Positions 38,052 to 46,870 of a stretch of 64,000 nt of DNA are shown here, one piece after another; within the stretch, counting starts at the first letter, position 1; each line of letters begins with the position of its first letter. The notes under the pieces were generated by a model. The model saw nothing but the letters and a program-made list of their open reading frames with translations. It was not told the origin of the DNA and did no database searches. The stretch is from the NCBI RefSeq assembly GCF_007559335.1, contig NZ_VMBG01000001.1, forward strand, positions 1,240,001 to 1,304,000, read 5' to 3'. This stretch comes from Rariglobus hedericola. GTDB taxonomy: Bacteria > Verrucomicrobiota > Verrucomicrobiia > Opitutales > Opitutaceae. Position numbers and translations under genes: made by a program.

Positions 38052-39055
38052 TTGTCTTCGGGGACACCGCCGATCACTCCGGAAAACCACAGGTCACCCA
38101 GCGAACCCGAGGACAACATACCGGCAAGATCGGCGCGTTCATCGAGCCGGGTGAAACGGGCCGCATTCCCCTGCTTTTCCGCGATGACGACCTCTTCGGG
38201 ATGATCGCGAAAGAGATCGAGTAGATAAGGCGAATGGGTCGTCGCGATCACTTGCACCGGCGTGCATTGTGCGCCGGCCTCGGAGGGATAACTCAGCCGG
38301 TAAAGTGTATCCCGAATCTCGCGCAACATGCGCGGATGCACGCCACGATCGACTTCTTCGATACACACGATGGCCGGTGGCGCGGGGTCGTAGGCGAGCG
38401 TAAGCATCGCGAGCAAGTAGAGTGTCCCTTGTGAAAGATTTTCCGCGGCGATCAACTCCCCTCCCTCAGCCATTCGCAAGCGCAGCTCCACGGTCTGATC
38501 GGCACGAATGGAAAGATCGAGGTCATCATACTCAGGCAGCAGTCGGATCAACTCGGTCGTCATACGCGCAAATGCCTCCGGATGCGCATCGCGCCGGGCG
38601 GCGAGCACCGCGGCCACATTGCCTCCGTTGGAGACGAGTTCCGTGCCGTCCTTGAGCAACGCGGGCGAAGCGATCGCGTAATGGTCGAACAGATAGCTGC
38701 GCATGCTCAACAGGCGCGCGCGCAAACCCGTCCAGTCATCCACGCCTTCCCCGGTGGGCAGCGGCACAACCTGAAGAAGGTCGCAAACCGTGTCCGATAC
38801 GCAGCTGAGCACCGCTTCAAGACCGTCATGCGGAGCATCAAAACGAAACGTGATCTCGGCACCTTCGGGCCGGCGTTCGGCATCCGCCGTGGCTTGCGCC
38901 AGCGGAAGCTTGGCCAGCGCACGCAGACGCAAAATCGCCTGAATGAGGCTGGTTTTACCCGAGCCATTCGGACCGATGAGTAGGTTGAACGGCGACAGCG
39001 CAAGACTCGTGCTGCGCAGCGCCTTGAAATTCCGGAAAACAACGGAAGCGATCAC
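38048..39055 (-). CDS. AAA/ABC-type ATPase (SMC/RecF-like, AAA_15/AAA_21)
   Basis: 335 residues. It starts with a RecF-like strand (FRNFKALRSTSLALSP) leading to Walker A GPNGSGKTS. There is an ABC signature-like LSQGTLYLLAM, Walker B IVCIEEVDRGVHP and an H-loop ATTHSPYLLDLF. The short coiled part between the ATPase halves makes it far smaller than SMC or RecN. Ending SSGSLGDLWFSG is typical of AAA_21 proteins. It is translationally coupled to the TOPRIM-like gene, a layout seen in several phage-defence and DNA-repair modules. There is no direct evidence of defence activity. Confidence 0.85.
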   Translation of the reverse strand: MIASVVFRNFKALRSTSLALSPFNLLIGPNGSGKTSLIQAILRLRALAKLPLAQATADAERRPEGAEITFRFDAPHDGLEAVLSCVSDTVCDLLQVVPLPTGEGVDDWTGLRARLLSMRSYLFDHYAIASPALLKDGTELVSNGGNVAAVLAARRDAHPEAFARMTTELIRLLPEYDDLDLSIRADQTVELRLRMAEGGELIAAENLSQGTLYLLAMLTLAYDPAPPAIVCIEEVDRGVHPRMLREIRDTLYRLSYPSEAGAQCTPVQVIATTHSPYLLDLFRDHPEEVVIAEKQGNAARFTRLDERADLAGMLSSGSLGDLWFSGVIGGVPEDK

Positions 39056-39097
39056 GGCTTCACTCTGATTAAACTCCTACCCTTCCGCCAGCCTGCA

Positions 39098-40171
39098 TTA
39101 CTCCGTTCGCACGACCACCAGATCGTCGGTATGCAACCCGCACCACACGCGGTCGCCTTCATGAATCGCCTCAAGTAACGCGCTCTCGTTGGCGACCACC
39201 GCGGTGAGCCGCGTGCCTCCGGTAAACTCAATCAGCAGCCGATCCAGCGCGCCTTGAAACAGCTCCTCGGTCACACGCGCCTCGAAAACATTCTCACAAT
39301 CGACCGGCTTTTTGGAAACATGCACTTTCTCCGGGCGCACCGAGATGAGCGCGCGTGTTGCGTCCGCCGGCCACTGCGCGGCGTTCACGGAGAGTTCCAG
39401 CCCGCCTTCGATCCGCACGCGCGCCGTGGTTGCGTCGCGTGCAACCAACTCCGCCGGCAGCAAATTCGCCTCGCCGATGAAGTCGGCCACGAACGCCGTG
39501 CGCGGTTGGTGATAGATTTCCGTCGCGGTGCCGAGTTGCTCCAGACGACCTTTGTTGAACACCGCGATGCGGTCGCTCATGGACAGCGCCTCCTCCTGAT
39601 CGTGCGTCACGAAGACAAAGGTCATGCCGAGGATTTTCTGGAGTCGCTTCAGCTCGATCTGCATTTGCCCGCGTAGCTTGGCATCAAGCGCGGAGAGCGG
39701 TTCGTCGAGCAACAGAACCGACGGACGCGGCACGATGGCACGCGCAAGGGCGACGCGCTGGCGTTGTCCGCCGGAAAGTTGCGCGGGCTTGCGGTTCTCG
39801 AAACCTGTCAGCGCCACCAGCTCGATCACTTCCGCAATGCGCACGGCCGCCTCGGCAGCGGGAACTTTCTGCATGCGCAGGCCAAAGCCTATATTCTCGC
39901 GCACCGTCATGTGCGGGAAGAGCGCGTAGCTCTGGAAAACCTGGTTCACGTTACGACGATACGGCGCGAGATGCGTGACATCCTCGCCGCCGATTCGAAT
40001 GAGACCTTCGTCGGGTGTCTCGAAGCCTGACAACATGCGTAGCAACGTGGTTTTCCCGCAACCGGACGGTCCGAGCAACGTGATGAACTCCCCGGCTTTG
40101 ATATGCAGGTTGACGTCGTGCACGGCGGTGAAATCGCCGAAGCGTTTGGTGACTCCGTTGATTTCGATCAT
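39098..40171 (-). CDS. potA: Polyamine ABC transporter, ATP-binding subunit
   Basis: 357 residues. The ABC ATPase has Walker A LLGPSGCGKTTLL, Q-loop, signature LSGGQRQRVALARAI, Walker B LLLDEPLSALD and switch His in FVTHDQEEA. The C-terminal TOBE domain (~280-355) is present. It energises uptake of spermidine or putrescine with the permeases upstream. It is the last gene of a potC-potD-potB-potA run; its start overlaps the potB stop (40168-40171). Confidence 0.93.
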   Translation of the reverse strand: MIEINGVTKRFGDFTAVHDVNLHIKAGEFITLLGPSGCGKTTLLRMLSGFETPDEGLIRIGGEDVTHLAPYRRNVNQVFQSYALFPHMTVRENIGFGLRMQKVPAAEAAVRIAEVIELVALTGFENRKPAQLSGGQRQRVALARAIVPRPSVLLLDEPLSALDAKLRGQMQIELKRLQKILGMTFVFVTHDQEEALSMSDRIAVFNKGRLEQLGTATEIYHQPRTAFVADFIGEANLLPAELVARDATTARVRIEGGLELSVNAAQWPADATRALISVRPEKVHVSKKPVDCENVFEARVTEELFQGALDRLLIEFTGGTRLTAVVANESALLEAIHEGDRVWCGLHTDDLVVVRTE

Positions 40172-41052
40172 GAGTGCGAATCGCGCGAACCGCGGCGCTG
40201 GATTAGCGCGTAGGCGATAATGAACATGAGGGTAAAGACGACGCCGAGCGCGGCGCCGAACGGCCAGTTACGGGCCTTGAAAAACTGATTCTGAATGACG
40301 TTGCCGATCATCGGCACCTTGGCGCCGCCCATGAGATCGGTAATCGCAAACATTCCAATCGCCGGCACGAACACGAGGAGGATACCCGCCGCGATGCCCG
40401 GCCAAGTCAGCGGCACGATGACTTCGGAAAATGCCCGCACCGGTCCGGCGCCCAGATCATGGGCCGCCTCGACCAGTGCATTATCGAGTTTCTCCGCACT
40501 GCCGTAAATCGGCAGAATCATAAACGGCAGATAAGCGTAAACCAAACCGATCACCACGGCGGCCGGCGTGTAGAGAATTTCCAACGGCTCGGGAATCACG
40601 CCGGCGGAAAGCAGGAAGCCGTTGAGCAGCCCTTCGCTTTTCAGAATCGTGATCCACGCGTAGGTGCGGATGAGGAAGCTCGTCCAAAACGGAATCATCA
40701 CGAGCAGCAGCAGCCGGTTGCGAACCGCCTCGCGTTGCCGCGCGATGAACCACGCGACCGGATAGCCAAGCATCACGCACAACGCAGTCGTGAGCGCGGC
40801 ATAACAAATGGAACGCCAGAGGACGTTCAGGTAGATAGGATCGAAAACGCGTTGGTAATTTTCAAAGGTGAACTCAAACACCACGCGCCCGAGATCATCG
40901 CGGGAGCAAAAGCTGTAAACGAACAGGATAGCCATCGGCACGATCACAAACAGAACGAGCCAGGCGAGCATAGGCGCCAGCAGCACCCAGCCCCACAGGC
41001 GCGGGCTGCGCGCATGCGGGCTGTCGGAAGATGCCGATGGCAGCGTCTGCAT
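40168..41052 (-). CDS. potB: Polyamine ABC transporter permease (PotB-like)
   Basis: 294 residues with about six membrane helices. The cytoplasmic EAA loop is EAAHDLGAGPVRAFSEVIVPL, which docks on the ATPase. The N-terminal AWLVLFVIVPMAILFVYSF is typical of PotB/PotH permeases. It lies between potD and potA, overlapping potA by 4 bp and 26 bp after potD. Together with PotC it forms the membrane channel. Confidence 0.92.
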   Translation of the reverse strand: MQTLPSASSDSPHARSPRLWGWVLLAPMLAWLVLFVIVPMAILFVYSFCSRDDLGRVVFEFTFENYQRVFDPIYLNVLWRSICYAALTTALCVMLGYPVAWFIARQREAVRNRLLLLVMIPFWTSFLIRTYAWITILKSEGLLNGFLLSAGVIPEPLEILYTPAAVVIGLVYAYLPFMILPIYGSAEKLDNALVEAAHDLGAGPVRAFSEVIVPLTWPGIAAGILLVFVPAIGMFAITDLMGGAKVPMIGNVIQNQFFKARNWPFGAALGVVFTLMFIIAYALIQRRGSRDSHS

Positions 41053-41078
41053 CAGAAATCAGACTGCGAAACGCCGGC

Positions 41079-42107
41079 TCACTTGGCGTTCTTCAAATCC
41101 GTGACCAGTTCGTCGATCAGGGCGCCACTTTCGCCGAGATGACGGAAGGTATCGAGCTTGCGATCGGTCTTCGGGTAGCTGGCGGGATTGGCGAGCTGCT
41201 CGGGCGTGAGCTGCTTACGGGCTTCGCCATTGGGATTCGTGTAGGGAAACTCTTCGGAGATCAGCACGCTCACTTCGGGACGCAGGATGTAATCCAGGAA
41301 TTTGTGAGCGGCGGTCTGGTTCTTCGAGCCCTTGGGGATCGCGAGGATATCGACAAACATGTGGGCGCCTTCGGAAGGCAGGTGATATTGGAATTTCTTG
41401 TTTTCGTTCCAGAGGATCGCGGCTTCACCACCCCAGACGAGACCGAGGTCGACATCGCCGTTGAGCAACGCGGTCTTGGGGCTATCGGAGTCGAACAGCT
41501 TGATATTCTTAAACCAGCCAGCGAGGACCGGACGGGCTTTTTCGAGGTTGGCAGAGGTGATGTCGTTCAAACCGATGCCGAGCGTGTAGAGCGCACCCAC
41601 CACGAGTTCGCGGCCGTCATCCAAGGCAACGATGCGTCCCTTATATTTATTAGAGAAAAGATCGGCGTAGCCCTTGACCGGCTCCTTCACTTTTTCGGTG
41701 TTCACCACGATGCCAACCGTGCCGGCCATGTAGGGAATCGTAAACGCCTGCTCGGGATCGTGAGGCATCTTCGTAAACTCCGGCAGGATGTTTTTGAAGT
41801 TCGGGAGTTTCTTGTAATCGAGAGGGATGAGCAGCTTGTTTTTGATAAGCGCCTCGGCGATGTAATCGGGTGGCTGGATCAGGTCGTAACGCGTGCCGCC
41901 GGCGAGCAACTTGGCGAGCATCTCCTCACCGGAGGCGAAGGTCTCGTAGTTGACCTTGATGCCCGTCTCTTTTGTGAAGCCGTCGAGCACGGTCTGCGGG
42001 ATGTATTCGGACCAGGCGTAAAGGTTGAGTTCTTTGTCGGCAGCGCGACCAGTGACGGCGAACGTCGCGGCCAGCACGAATAGAGGGAGAAGACGGAGGA
42101 GTTTCAT
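41079..42107 (-). CDS. potD: Polyamine-binding periplasmic protein (PotD/PotF-like)
   Basis: 342 residues from ATG 42107; the frame is open much further upstream but the signal peptide (LLRLLPLFVLAATFAVTGRA) fixes this start. The mature N-terminus ELNLYAWSEYIPQTVLDGF is characteristic of the family, and WGGEAAILW and acidic residues in YDLIQPPDYIAE line the polyamine pocket. It delivers substrate to the PotBC channel. Unusually it sits between potC and potB instead of at the end. Confidence 0.93.
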   Translation of the reverse strand: MKLLRLLPLFVLAATFAVTGRAADKELNLYAWSEYIPQTVLDGFTKETGIKVNYETFASGEEMLAKLLAGGTRYDLIQPPDYIAEALIKNKLLIPLDYKKLPNFKNILPEFTKMPHDPEQAFTIPYMAGTVGIVVNTEKVKEPVKGYADLFSNKYKGRIVALDDGRELVVGALYTLGIGLNDITSANLEKARPVLAGWFKNIKLFDSDSPKTALLNGDVDLGLVWGGEAAILWNENKKFQYHLPSEGAHMFVDILAIPKGSKNQTAAHKFLDYILRPEVSVLISEEFPYTNPNGEARKQLTPEQLANPASYPKTDRKLDTFRHLGESGALIDELVTDLKNAK

Positions 42108-42157
42108 GGTAAGAAGATTGAAGGTAAAATCGCTTGAGCGGGAAGCGCGCCAGTGGC

Positions 42158-42976
42158 TCAGCGGGCCGATAGTTTTTTGAGGTGATTGGAGAACAACACG
42201 AACGCGACCGTCGTGAGAATAAAAAGGGCTGAAAGCGCGTTGAGCATCGGATTGAGGCCGATCTTGGCCATGCCGAAAACCACCGTTGGCAGCGTCGCCG
42301 AGCCGGGGCCGGTGGTGAACACCGTGATGATGAGTTCGTCCATAGAGAGCGTGAACGCCATCAACGCGCCCGAAATAATCGCCGGCCGCAGGCACGGCAC
42401 GATCACGAGCCAAAAGGCCTTCAGCGGTGACGCTCCTAGGTCCAAAGCAGCCTCTTCCAGTGCCGGGTCCAGTCCCTGCAACCGCGCCTGCACCGCTACC
42501 ATGACGAACGGGAAGCAAAACGTCACGTGCGCCAGAATCACCGTGAGGTAGCCCAGCTCAAGATGCACCACGGTGAAAAATATCAACAGGCTGATGCCCA
42601 TCACGATTTCCGGCATGATCATCGGCACGCAGATGAGCGTCTGGATCGTCCGCGTAAACCGGTAGCGATACCGGTGCAACAACCACGCACCGCCGGTCCC
42701 GATCACGACTGAAGCTACCGTGGTGAACGCCGCGATGATCAGGCTGTTTTTGAGCGAGCGGATGATGCGCACGTTGTCCCACACATCGGCATACCACCGG
42801 ACCGTGAAGCCCTCCCATACGATGTTGAGCTTCGACGTGTTGAACGAATACGCCACCAGCACGAGGATCGGCAGGTAGAGGAAGATAAACACTCCCGTCG
42901 TCCAGACGCCAAAGCCGAGGTTCAACAACCTCAGGCCCGAAGGCATCAACGGACGCGACGTGGACGATTTCGGCAT
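42158..42976 (-). CDS. potC: Polyamine ABC transporter permease (PotC-like)
   Basis: 272 residues with six membrane helices. It has the conserved YLPILVLVAYSFN start, EAA loop EEAALDLGASPLKAFWLVIVP and SMDELIITVFTTGPGSATLP near the C-terminus. It pairs with PotB. It is first in the operon and lies 69 bp downstream of the sigma-54 activator gene on the same strand, so readthrough from that gene is possible. Confidence 0.93.
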   Translation of the reverse strand: MPKSSTSRPLMPSGLRLLNLGFGVWTTGVFIFLYLPILVLVAYSFNTSKLNIVWEGFTVRWYADVWDNVRIIRSLKNSLIIAAFTTVASVVIGTGGAWLLHRYRYRFTRTIQTLICVPMIMPEIVMGISLLIFFTVVHLELGYLTVILAHVTFCFPFVMVAVQARLQGLDPALEEAALDLGASPLKAFWLVIVPCLRPAIISGALMAFTLSMDELIITVFTTGPGSATLPTVVFGMAKIGLNPMLNALSALFILTTVAFVLFSNHLKKLSAR

Positions 42977-43045
42977 GGCGCTGCCCTGTGTTTTGCGGGC
43001 ACCACGGACCGAAGCAAGCGGTTTGGCGAGCGAACTGCCGGCAAC

Positions 43046-44569
43046 TTATAACCGCGCCTTCACCGTGCGACGGTCGAGATCGAGACGGCGTGCGGTCTCC
43101 TCCACCGTGCCGACCTGCGCGTGCACCTGCCTCGTGTAACGCCGCAACACCTCCTCCGCCGTAAGCCGTCCGCCCGCCAGCAGCGTGTTCCAGTCCTCCC
43201 CTGCCCCGACGCCCAGCGCCGCCGGCCGGTAGCTGCCTCGCACGAGCAGATTGCGCATGCATTGCTCCAGCTCACGGAAGTTGCCCGGCCACGCGTAATC
43301 CGCTCCGAGGTTTTTCCCGATCCAGTCCACCGTCTCTCTCGCAAAAGCAGATCCCTCGCCCGCCCCGAGCAAACGCGTGGACACATAACCCACCAGCACC
43401 GGCAATTCATCCGGACTGTCATCCAATTGATCGCGCAACGAGGGCGTCTGAATCAAGTCCGAGCACAACCGGTAGTAAAAATCCTCGCGAAAACGCCCCG
43501 CGCGGATTTCCGCCGCCAGATCGCGATTGGTCGCCGCGATGATTTTGCCTTTAAACGTGCGCGTCTCGGTATCGCCGAGTCGTTGAAAGGTCCGCGATTG
43601 CAGCACACGCAACAGCTTCACCTGGATGCCCGTCTCGACGTCGCCGATTTCATCGAGGAACACCGAGCCCGCGGCCGGACACGTTTCCATCCAGCCTTCA
43701 CGATCCGCCAGCGCGCCGGTAAACGCCCCGCGCCGGTGACCGAACAACTCCGACTCGATGAGCGTCGGCGACAATGCCGACAGATTGAGCGGGAAAAACG
43801 CCGCCGTTGAAAAATCATCCGTGAAGCCGCCCCGGCGCGGATCAAACGGCAAATAACGCGACAGCGCGATCGCCCGCGCGACCAGCTCCTTGCCCGTGCC
43901 AGACGGCCCCGTGATCAGCGTCGCAAAGTCCCCCATGCTCGTGTGCAGCACCCGGCGATAACGCTTCAGGTCATGCGTGAACACCGACTGCCAGATCGCC
44001 GCGCGCAACCGCGCCATCGGTGCCGAGCCGCCCGCCAGCGAACGAAAAATGTGATGGAATGCCCGGCGGATTTGAAACGCGCACGCGAAGAGGTGCGGTG
44101 CCGGTTGCGTGTCCAAAAGCGCCAGTCCCGGCAACGTCAGCAAACGGTCCACATCGGCTTTGAACGCCGGATAAAACTCCACGCGCATTCCCCCCGCACC
44201 CCCGTTTTCAGAAAGCTCCGTGCGGATCACCGCGTCGAAGCGCAGCGCATACGTCTGATAAAGCCAGAAGCCCGCCAGCTCCTCGTAGTTGGTCGCCTCG
44301 GCTTTCGCTACACGGCCATCTCGCGGCCACCGCGCACGCACCTGTTCGAGCACCGCTGCGGCGCGTTCCGTGAGCCGCAGGTGATTGGGATGCGACGCCT
44401 CCGCAGGCGGCAGTTTGTTCCACTCCGCACCCGCCGCCACGAAACCCGCGCCCAAGGCCGCGCGCTCTCCCTCGACCCGCTCAGGCAGGAATGGATTGGT
44501 CGTGTTAATCAGCGCCACCGCTTCGGCAAACCGCCGTTCTTCAGCCGTGAACAAGGAAGACATATACAT
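43046..44569 (-). CDS. Sigma-54-dependent transcriptional activator with an unrecognised sensor domain
   Basis: 507 residues (a second ATG lies two codons downstream). The AAA+ centre has Walker A GPSGTGKE with Lys227, the sigma-54 contact loop GAFTGA, Walker B GSVFLDEIGD and the R-finger region FREDFYYRLCSD. The C-terminus ends in a Fis-type helix-turn-helix (EETARRLDLDRRTVKARL). The ~200-residue N-terminal part has no receiver, GAF or PAS signature; it contains WLYQTYALRFDAVI and FQIRRAFHHIFRS. It is divergent from the VIT-VWA gene and upstream of potC, so either could be a target (inference). Confidence 0.9.
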   Translation of the reverse strand: MYMSSLFTAEERRFAEAVALINTTNPFLPERVEGERAALGAGFVAAGAEWNKLPPAEASHPNHLRLTERAAAVLEQVRARWPRDGRVAKAEATNYEELAGFWLYQTYALRFDAVIRTELSENGGAGGMRVEFYPAFKADVDRLLTLPGLALLDTQPAPHLFACAFQIRRAFHHIFRSLAGGSAPMARLRAAIWQSVFTHDLKRYRRVLHTSMGDFATLITGPSGTGKELVARAIALSRYLPFDPRRGGFTDDFSTAAFFPLNLSALSPTLIESELFGHRRGAFTGALADREGWMETCPAAGSVFLDEIGDVETGIQVKLLRVLQSRTFQRLGDTETRTFKGKIIAATNRDLAAEIRAGRFREDFYYRLCSDLIQTPSLRDQLDDSPDELPVLVGYVSTRLLGAGEGSAFARETVDWIGKNLGADYAWPGNFRELEQCMRNLLVRGSYRPAALGVGAGEDWNTLLAGGRLTAEEVLRRYTRQVHAQVGTVEETARRLDLDRRTVKARL

Positions 44570-44570
44570 T

Positions 44571-44601
44571 TTATGTCATACGGCTGTTCTTTTTATGTCA
44601 A
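44571..44601. promoter_or_regulatory. Direct repeats at the sigma-54 activator promoter
   Basis: TTTATGTCAT (44571-44580) and TTTATGTCAA (44592-44601) are spaced exactly 21 bp, two helical turns. On the - strand the distal copy reads TTGACATAAA, a perfect -35-like hexamer just upstream of the activator start. It may be a combined promoter and autoregulatory site. Confidence 0.4.
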
Positions 44602-44707
44602 TTAAGCCAACCAATTAAATACTCACAATAACCACTAAACACTCATCATCATGTAGTTAATAAAACTCGCCTCACCTTGGCATCCGCTGAGCAAAGCAAG
44701 CGATGTC

Positions 44708-46741
44708 ATGAAAACCAAATCGCTCATTCTCACCGGCCTGCTCGCCTTCGCCGCCGCGCTTACACCTGCGGCGTTTGCGGGCGGCACACTGACGCCTGTC
44801 GGCTCTCCGCACGCACCGATCCAGATTCGCTCTCATCAGGTCAACGTGACCATCAACAACGGTTTCGCCCAAACCGAGGTGCTGCAGACGTTCTTCAATC
44901 CCAACCCGACCGATCTCGAAGCCCTCTACGTCTTCCCGGTTCCAAAGAGCGCGAGTCTCTCCGAGGTCACGATCACCTCAGGCGAAAAAACCTTGAACGG
45001 CGAAGTGCTCCCCAAAAAGGAAGCCGAGACGATCTACGAAGAAGAAAAGTCCAAGGGCAACGATGCCGGCCTCACCACTAAAAACGGTTACCAAAACTAC
45101 GAGTTCAAGATCACGCCCGTCCGCGCCAACGCCGAGACTCAGTTGCGCTTCGTGTATTACCAACCTCTCGAAATCGACACCGGCGTGGGTCGCTATGTTT
45201 ACCCGCTCGAGGAAGGCGGCACCGACGAGGTCGCCAAGAGTTTCTGGCAGCCCGCCCACTCGACCGTCGAGGGTCGCTTCGCCATTAACGTCACGCTCAA
45301 ATCCGCCTGGCCCGTCGCCGATGTGCGCGTCCCCGGATTCGAAAACGCCACCGTCACCAACAAACTCGACGCCGGTCACTACACGCTTTCGCTCGATCGC
45401 ACCGGCGCGAAGCTCGATCGCGACTTTGTGCTCTACTATCGCCTGGCCGACAACCTCCCCGGCCGCGTAGAGGTCATTCCTTACCGCGCCGACAAGTCCA
45501 AGCCCGGCACCTTCATGATGGTCGTCACCCCCGGCATCGATCTGCAGCCCATCACGAGCGCCGACTACACCTACGTCCTCGACGTGTCGGGCTCCATGCA
45601 GGGAAAAATCGCCACGCTCGCCAACGGCATCAGCCAGGCCCTCGGCCAGATGCGCCCCGCCGACCGTTTTCGCATCATCACATTTAACAACAACGCCACT
45701 GAGATCCTCGGCTGGACGACCGCCACTCCCGAAAACGTCGCCAACGCTACCACGCTGGTGAAAGCCATGCAGCCCAACGGCGGCACCAACATCTACGCCG
45801 GCCTGCAGCTCGCCCTCAAAAACCTCGATGCCGACCGCGCCAGCAGTGTCGTCCTCGTCACCGACGGTGTGACCAACGAGGGCATCGTCGATCCCGCCAA
45901 GTTCCACGCGCTCTTGAAACAGCAGGACGTGCGCTTCTTCGGATTCCTCATGGGCAACAACGCCAACTGGCCGCTCATGCGCGCCATGGGTGATGCGACC
46001 GGCGGTTTCTACACTGGTGTATCCAACTCCGATGACATCGTCGGACAGCTCCTCCTCGCCAAATCCAAGATCGCCTTCGAGTCACTCCATGACGCCTCGT
46101 TCAAATTCACCGGTGCCCGCGTGTCCGAGACGACCGGCGATCTCCCGCAGAAAATCTACCGCGGCCAGCAACTCGTGATCTTCGGCCGCTACGACGGCGC
46201 CGGCCCGGCCACGGTCTCGCTCAAAGCCAGACTCACCGGCGAAGACAAAACCTACACCACCACGTTCAACTTCCCCGAGGTCGACACCGACAACCCTGAG
46301 ATCGAACGTCTCTGGGCGCTCGCCCAGATCGAGCAGATCGAACTCAAGGAAGCCATCGGCCAGATGCCCGCCTCTGAATCGAAGGATGCCATCATCAGCC
46401 TCGGCGTTACCTACCAGCTCGTGACCGATCACACCGCGATGCTCGTCCTTGATGATGCCACGCACGCGAGCCGCGGTATTGATCGCAAGAATCAGCAACG
46501 CACCGCCACCGAGCGCACCGCGCAGAGCGTCCGCTCCTCGCGGCCTGTTAAGAGTTACCAAGTCGATGCCCAACAGCCCACCTACTCCGCTCCGGCTCCT
46601 CATGTGAGCCACTCGGGTGGTGGTGGTGGCGGTGGTGCCCTTGATCGCAAGGACATCGTCATGCTCGCCGTCATCATCGGTCTGGTCGGAGGCGCCTACG
46701 CCGGTCGCCAAGCCATGAAACGCAAATCGGATAAAGAGTAA
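44708..46741 (+). CDS. Exported VIT-VWA domain protein with Gly-rich / TM / basic C-terminal anchor
   Basis: 677 residues. A signal peptide (SLILTGLLAFAAALTPAAFA) is followed by a VIT domain (~25-165, with LEALYVFPVPKSASLSEV) and a VWA domain (~280-460) with MIDAS DVSGSM at Asp292. Near the C-terminus come seven glycines (637-643), ALDRKD, one helix (IVMLAVIIGLVGGAYAG) and a basic KRKSDKE end. This resembles sorting tails such as GlyGly-CTERM. A rhombosortase-like protease is two genes downstream, so cleavage at this tail is a reasonable inference. The surface role could be adhesion, as for related VIT-VWA proteins. Confidence 0.9.
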   Translation: MKTKSLILTGLLAFAAALTPAAFAGGTLTPVGSPHAPIQIRSHQVNVTINNGFAQTEVLQTFFNPNPTDLEALYVFPVPKSASLSEVTITSGEKTLNGEVLPKKEAETIYEEEKSKGNDAGLTTKNGYQNYEFKITPVRANAETQLRFVYYQPLEIDTGVGRYVYPLEEGGTDEVAKSFWQPAHSTVEGRFAINVTLKSAWPVADVRVPGFENATVTNKLDAGHYTLSLDRTGAKLDRDFVLYYRLADNLPGRVEVIPYRADKSKPGTFMMVVTPGIDLQPITSADYTYVLDVSGSMQGKIATLANGISQALGQMRPADRFRIITFNNNATEILGWTTATPENVANATTLVKAMQPNGGTNIYAGLQLALKNLDADRASSVVLVTDGVTNEGIVDPAKFHALLKQQDVRFFGFLMGNNANWPLMRAMGDATGGFYTGVSNSDDIVGQLLLAKSKIAFESLHDASFKFTGARVSETTGDLPQKIYRGQQLVIFGRYDGAGPATVSLKARLTGEDKTYTTTFNFPEVDTDNPEIERLWALAQIEQIELKEAIGQMPASESKDAIISLGVTYQLVTDHTAMLVLDDATHASRGIDRKNQQRTATERTAQSVRSSRPVKSYQVDAQQPTYSAPAPHVSHSGGGGGGGALDRKDIVMLAVIIGLVGGAYAGRQAMKRKSDKE

Positions 46742-46759
46742 CCTGCCTCATAAAACCGC

Positions 46760-46819
46760 GGGCGTGGACGAGCCACGCCCCTACCCACTCCGACGTAGGG
46801 GCGCGCCTCGTGCGCGCCC
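46760..46819. repeat. Paired GC-rich hairpin repeats after the VIT-VWA gene
   Basis: Two perfect 8-bp hairpins (GGGCGTGG-N5-CCACGCCC at 46760-46780 and GGGCGCGC-N5-GCGCGCCC at 46799-46819) each carry a CTAC/GTAG flank and face each other as an imperfect inverted repeat (20 of 25 positions match). There is no T run, so they are not standard terminators. They look like a REP-type element. Confidence 0.65.
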
Positions 46820-46870
46820 GCTCCGCGAAAAAATTCACTCGACTCACATCTGTTTAAAATTCCAGCCCAC

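Noticed and set aside
42108-42518. N-terminal extension of the potD frame
   Set aside because: It overlaps the potC coding region, and a good signal peptide starts at 42107.
44678-44692. Sigma-54 type promoter before the VIT-VWA gene
   Set aside because: The GG-N10-GC spacing fits, but the -12 element is poor and the start point would fall only a few bases before the start codon; kept only as a remark.
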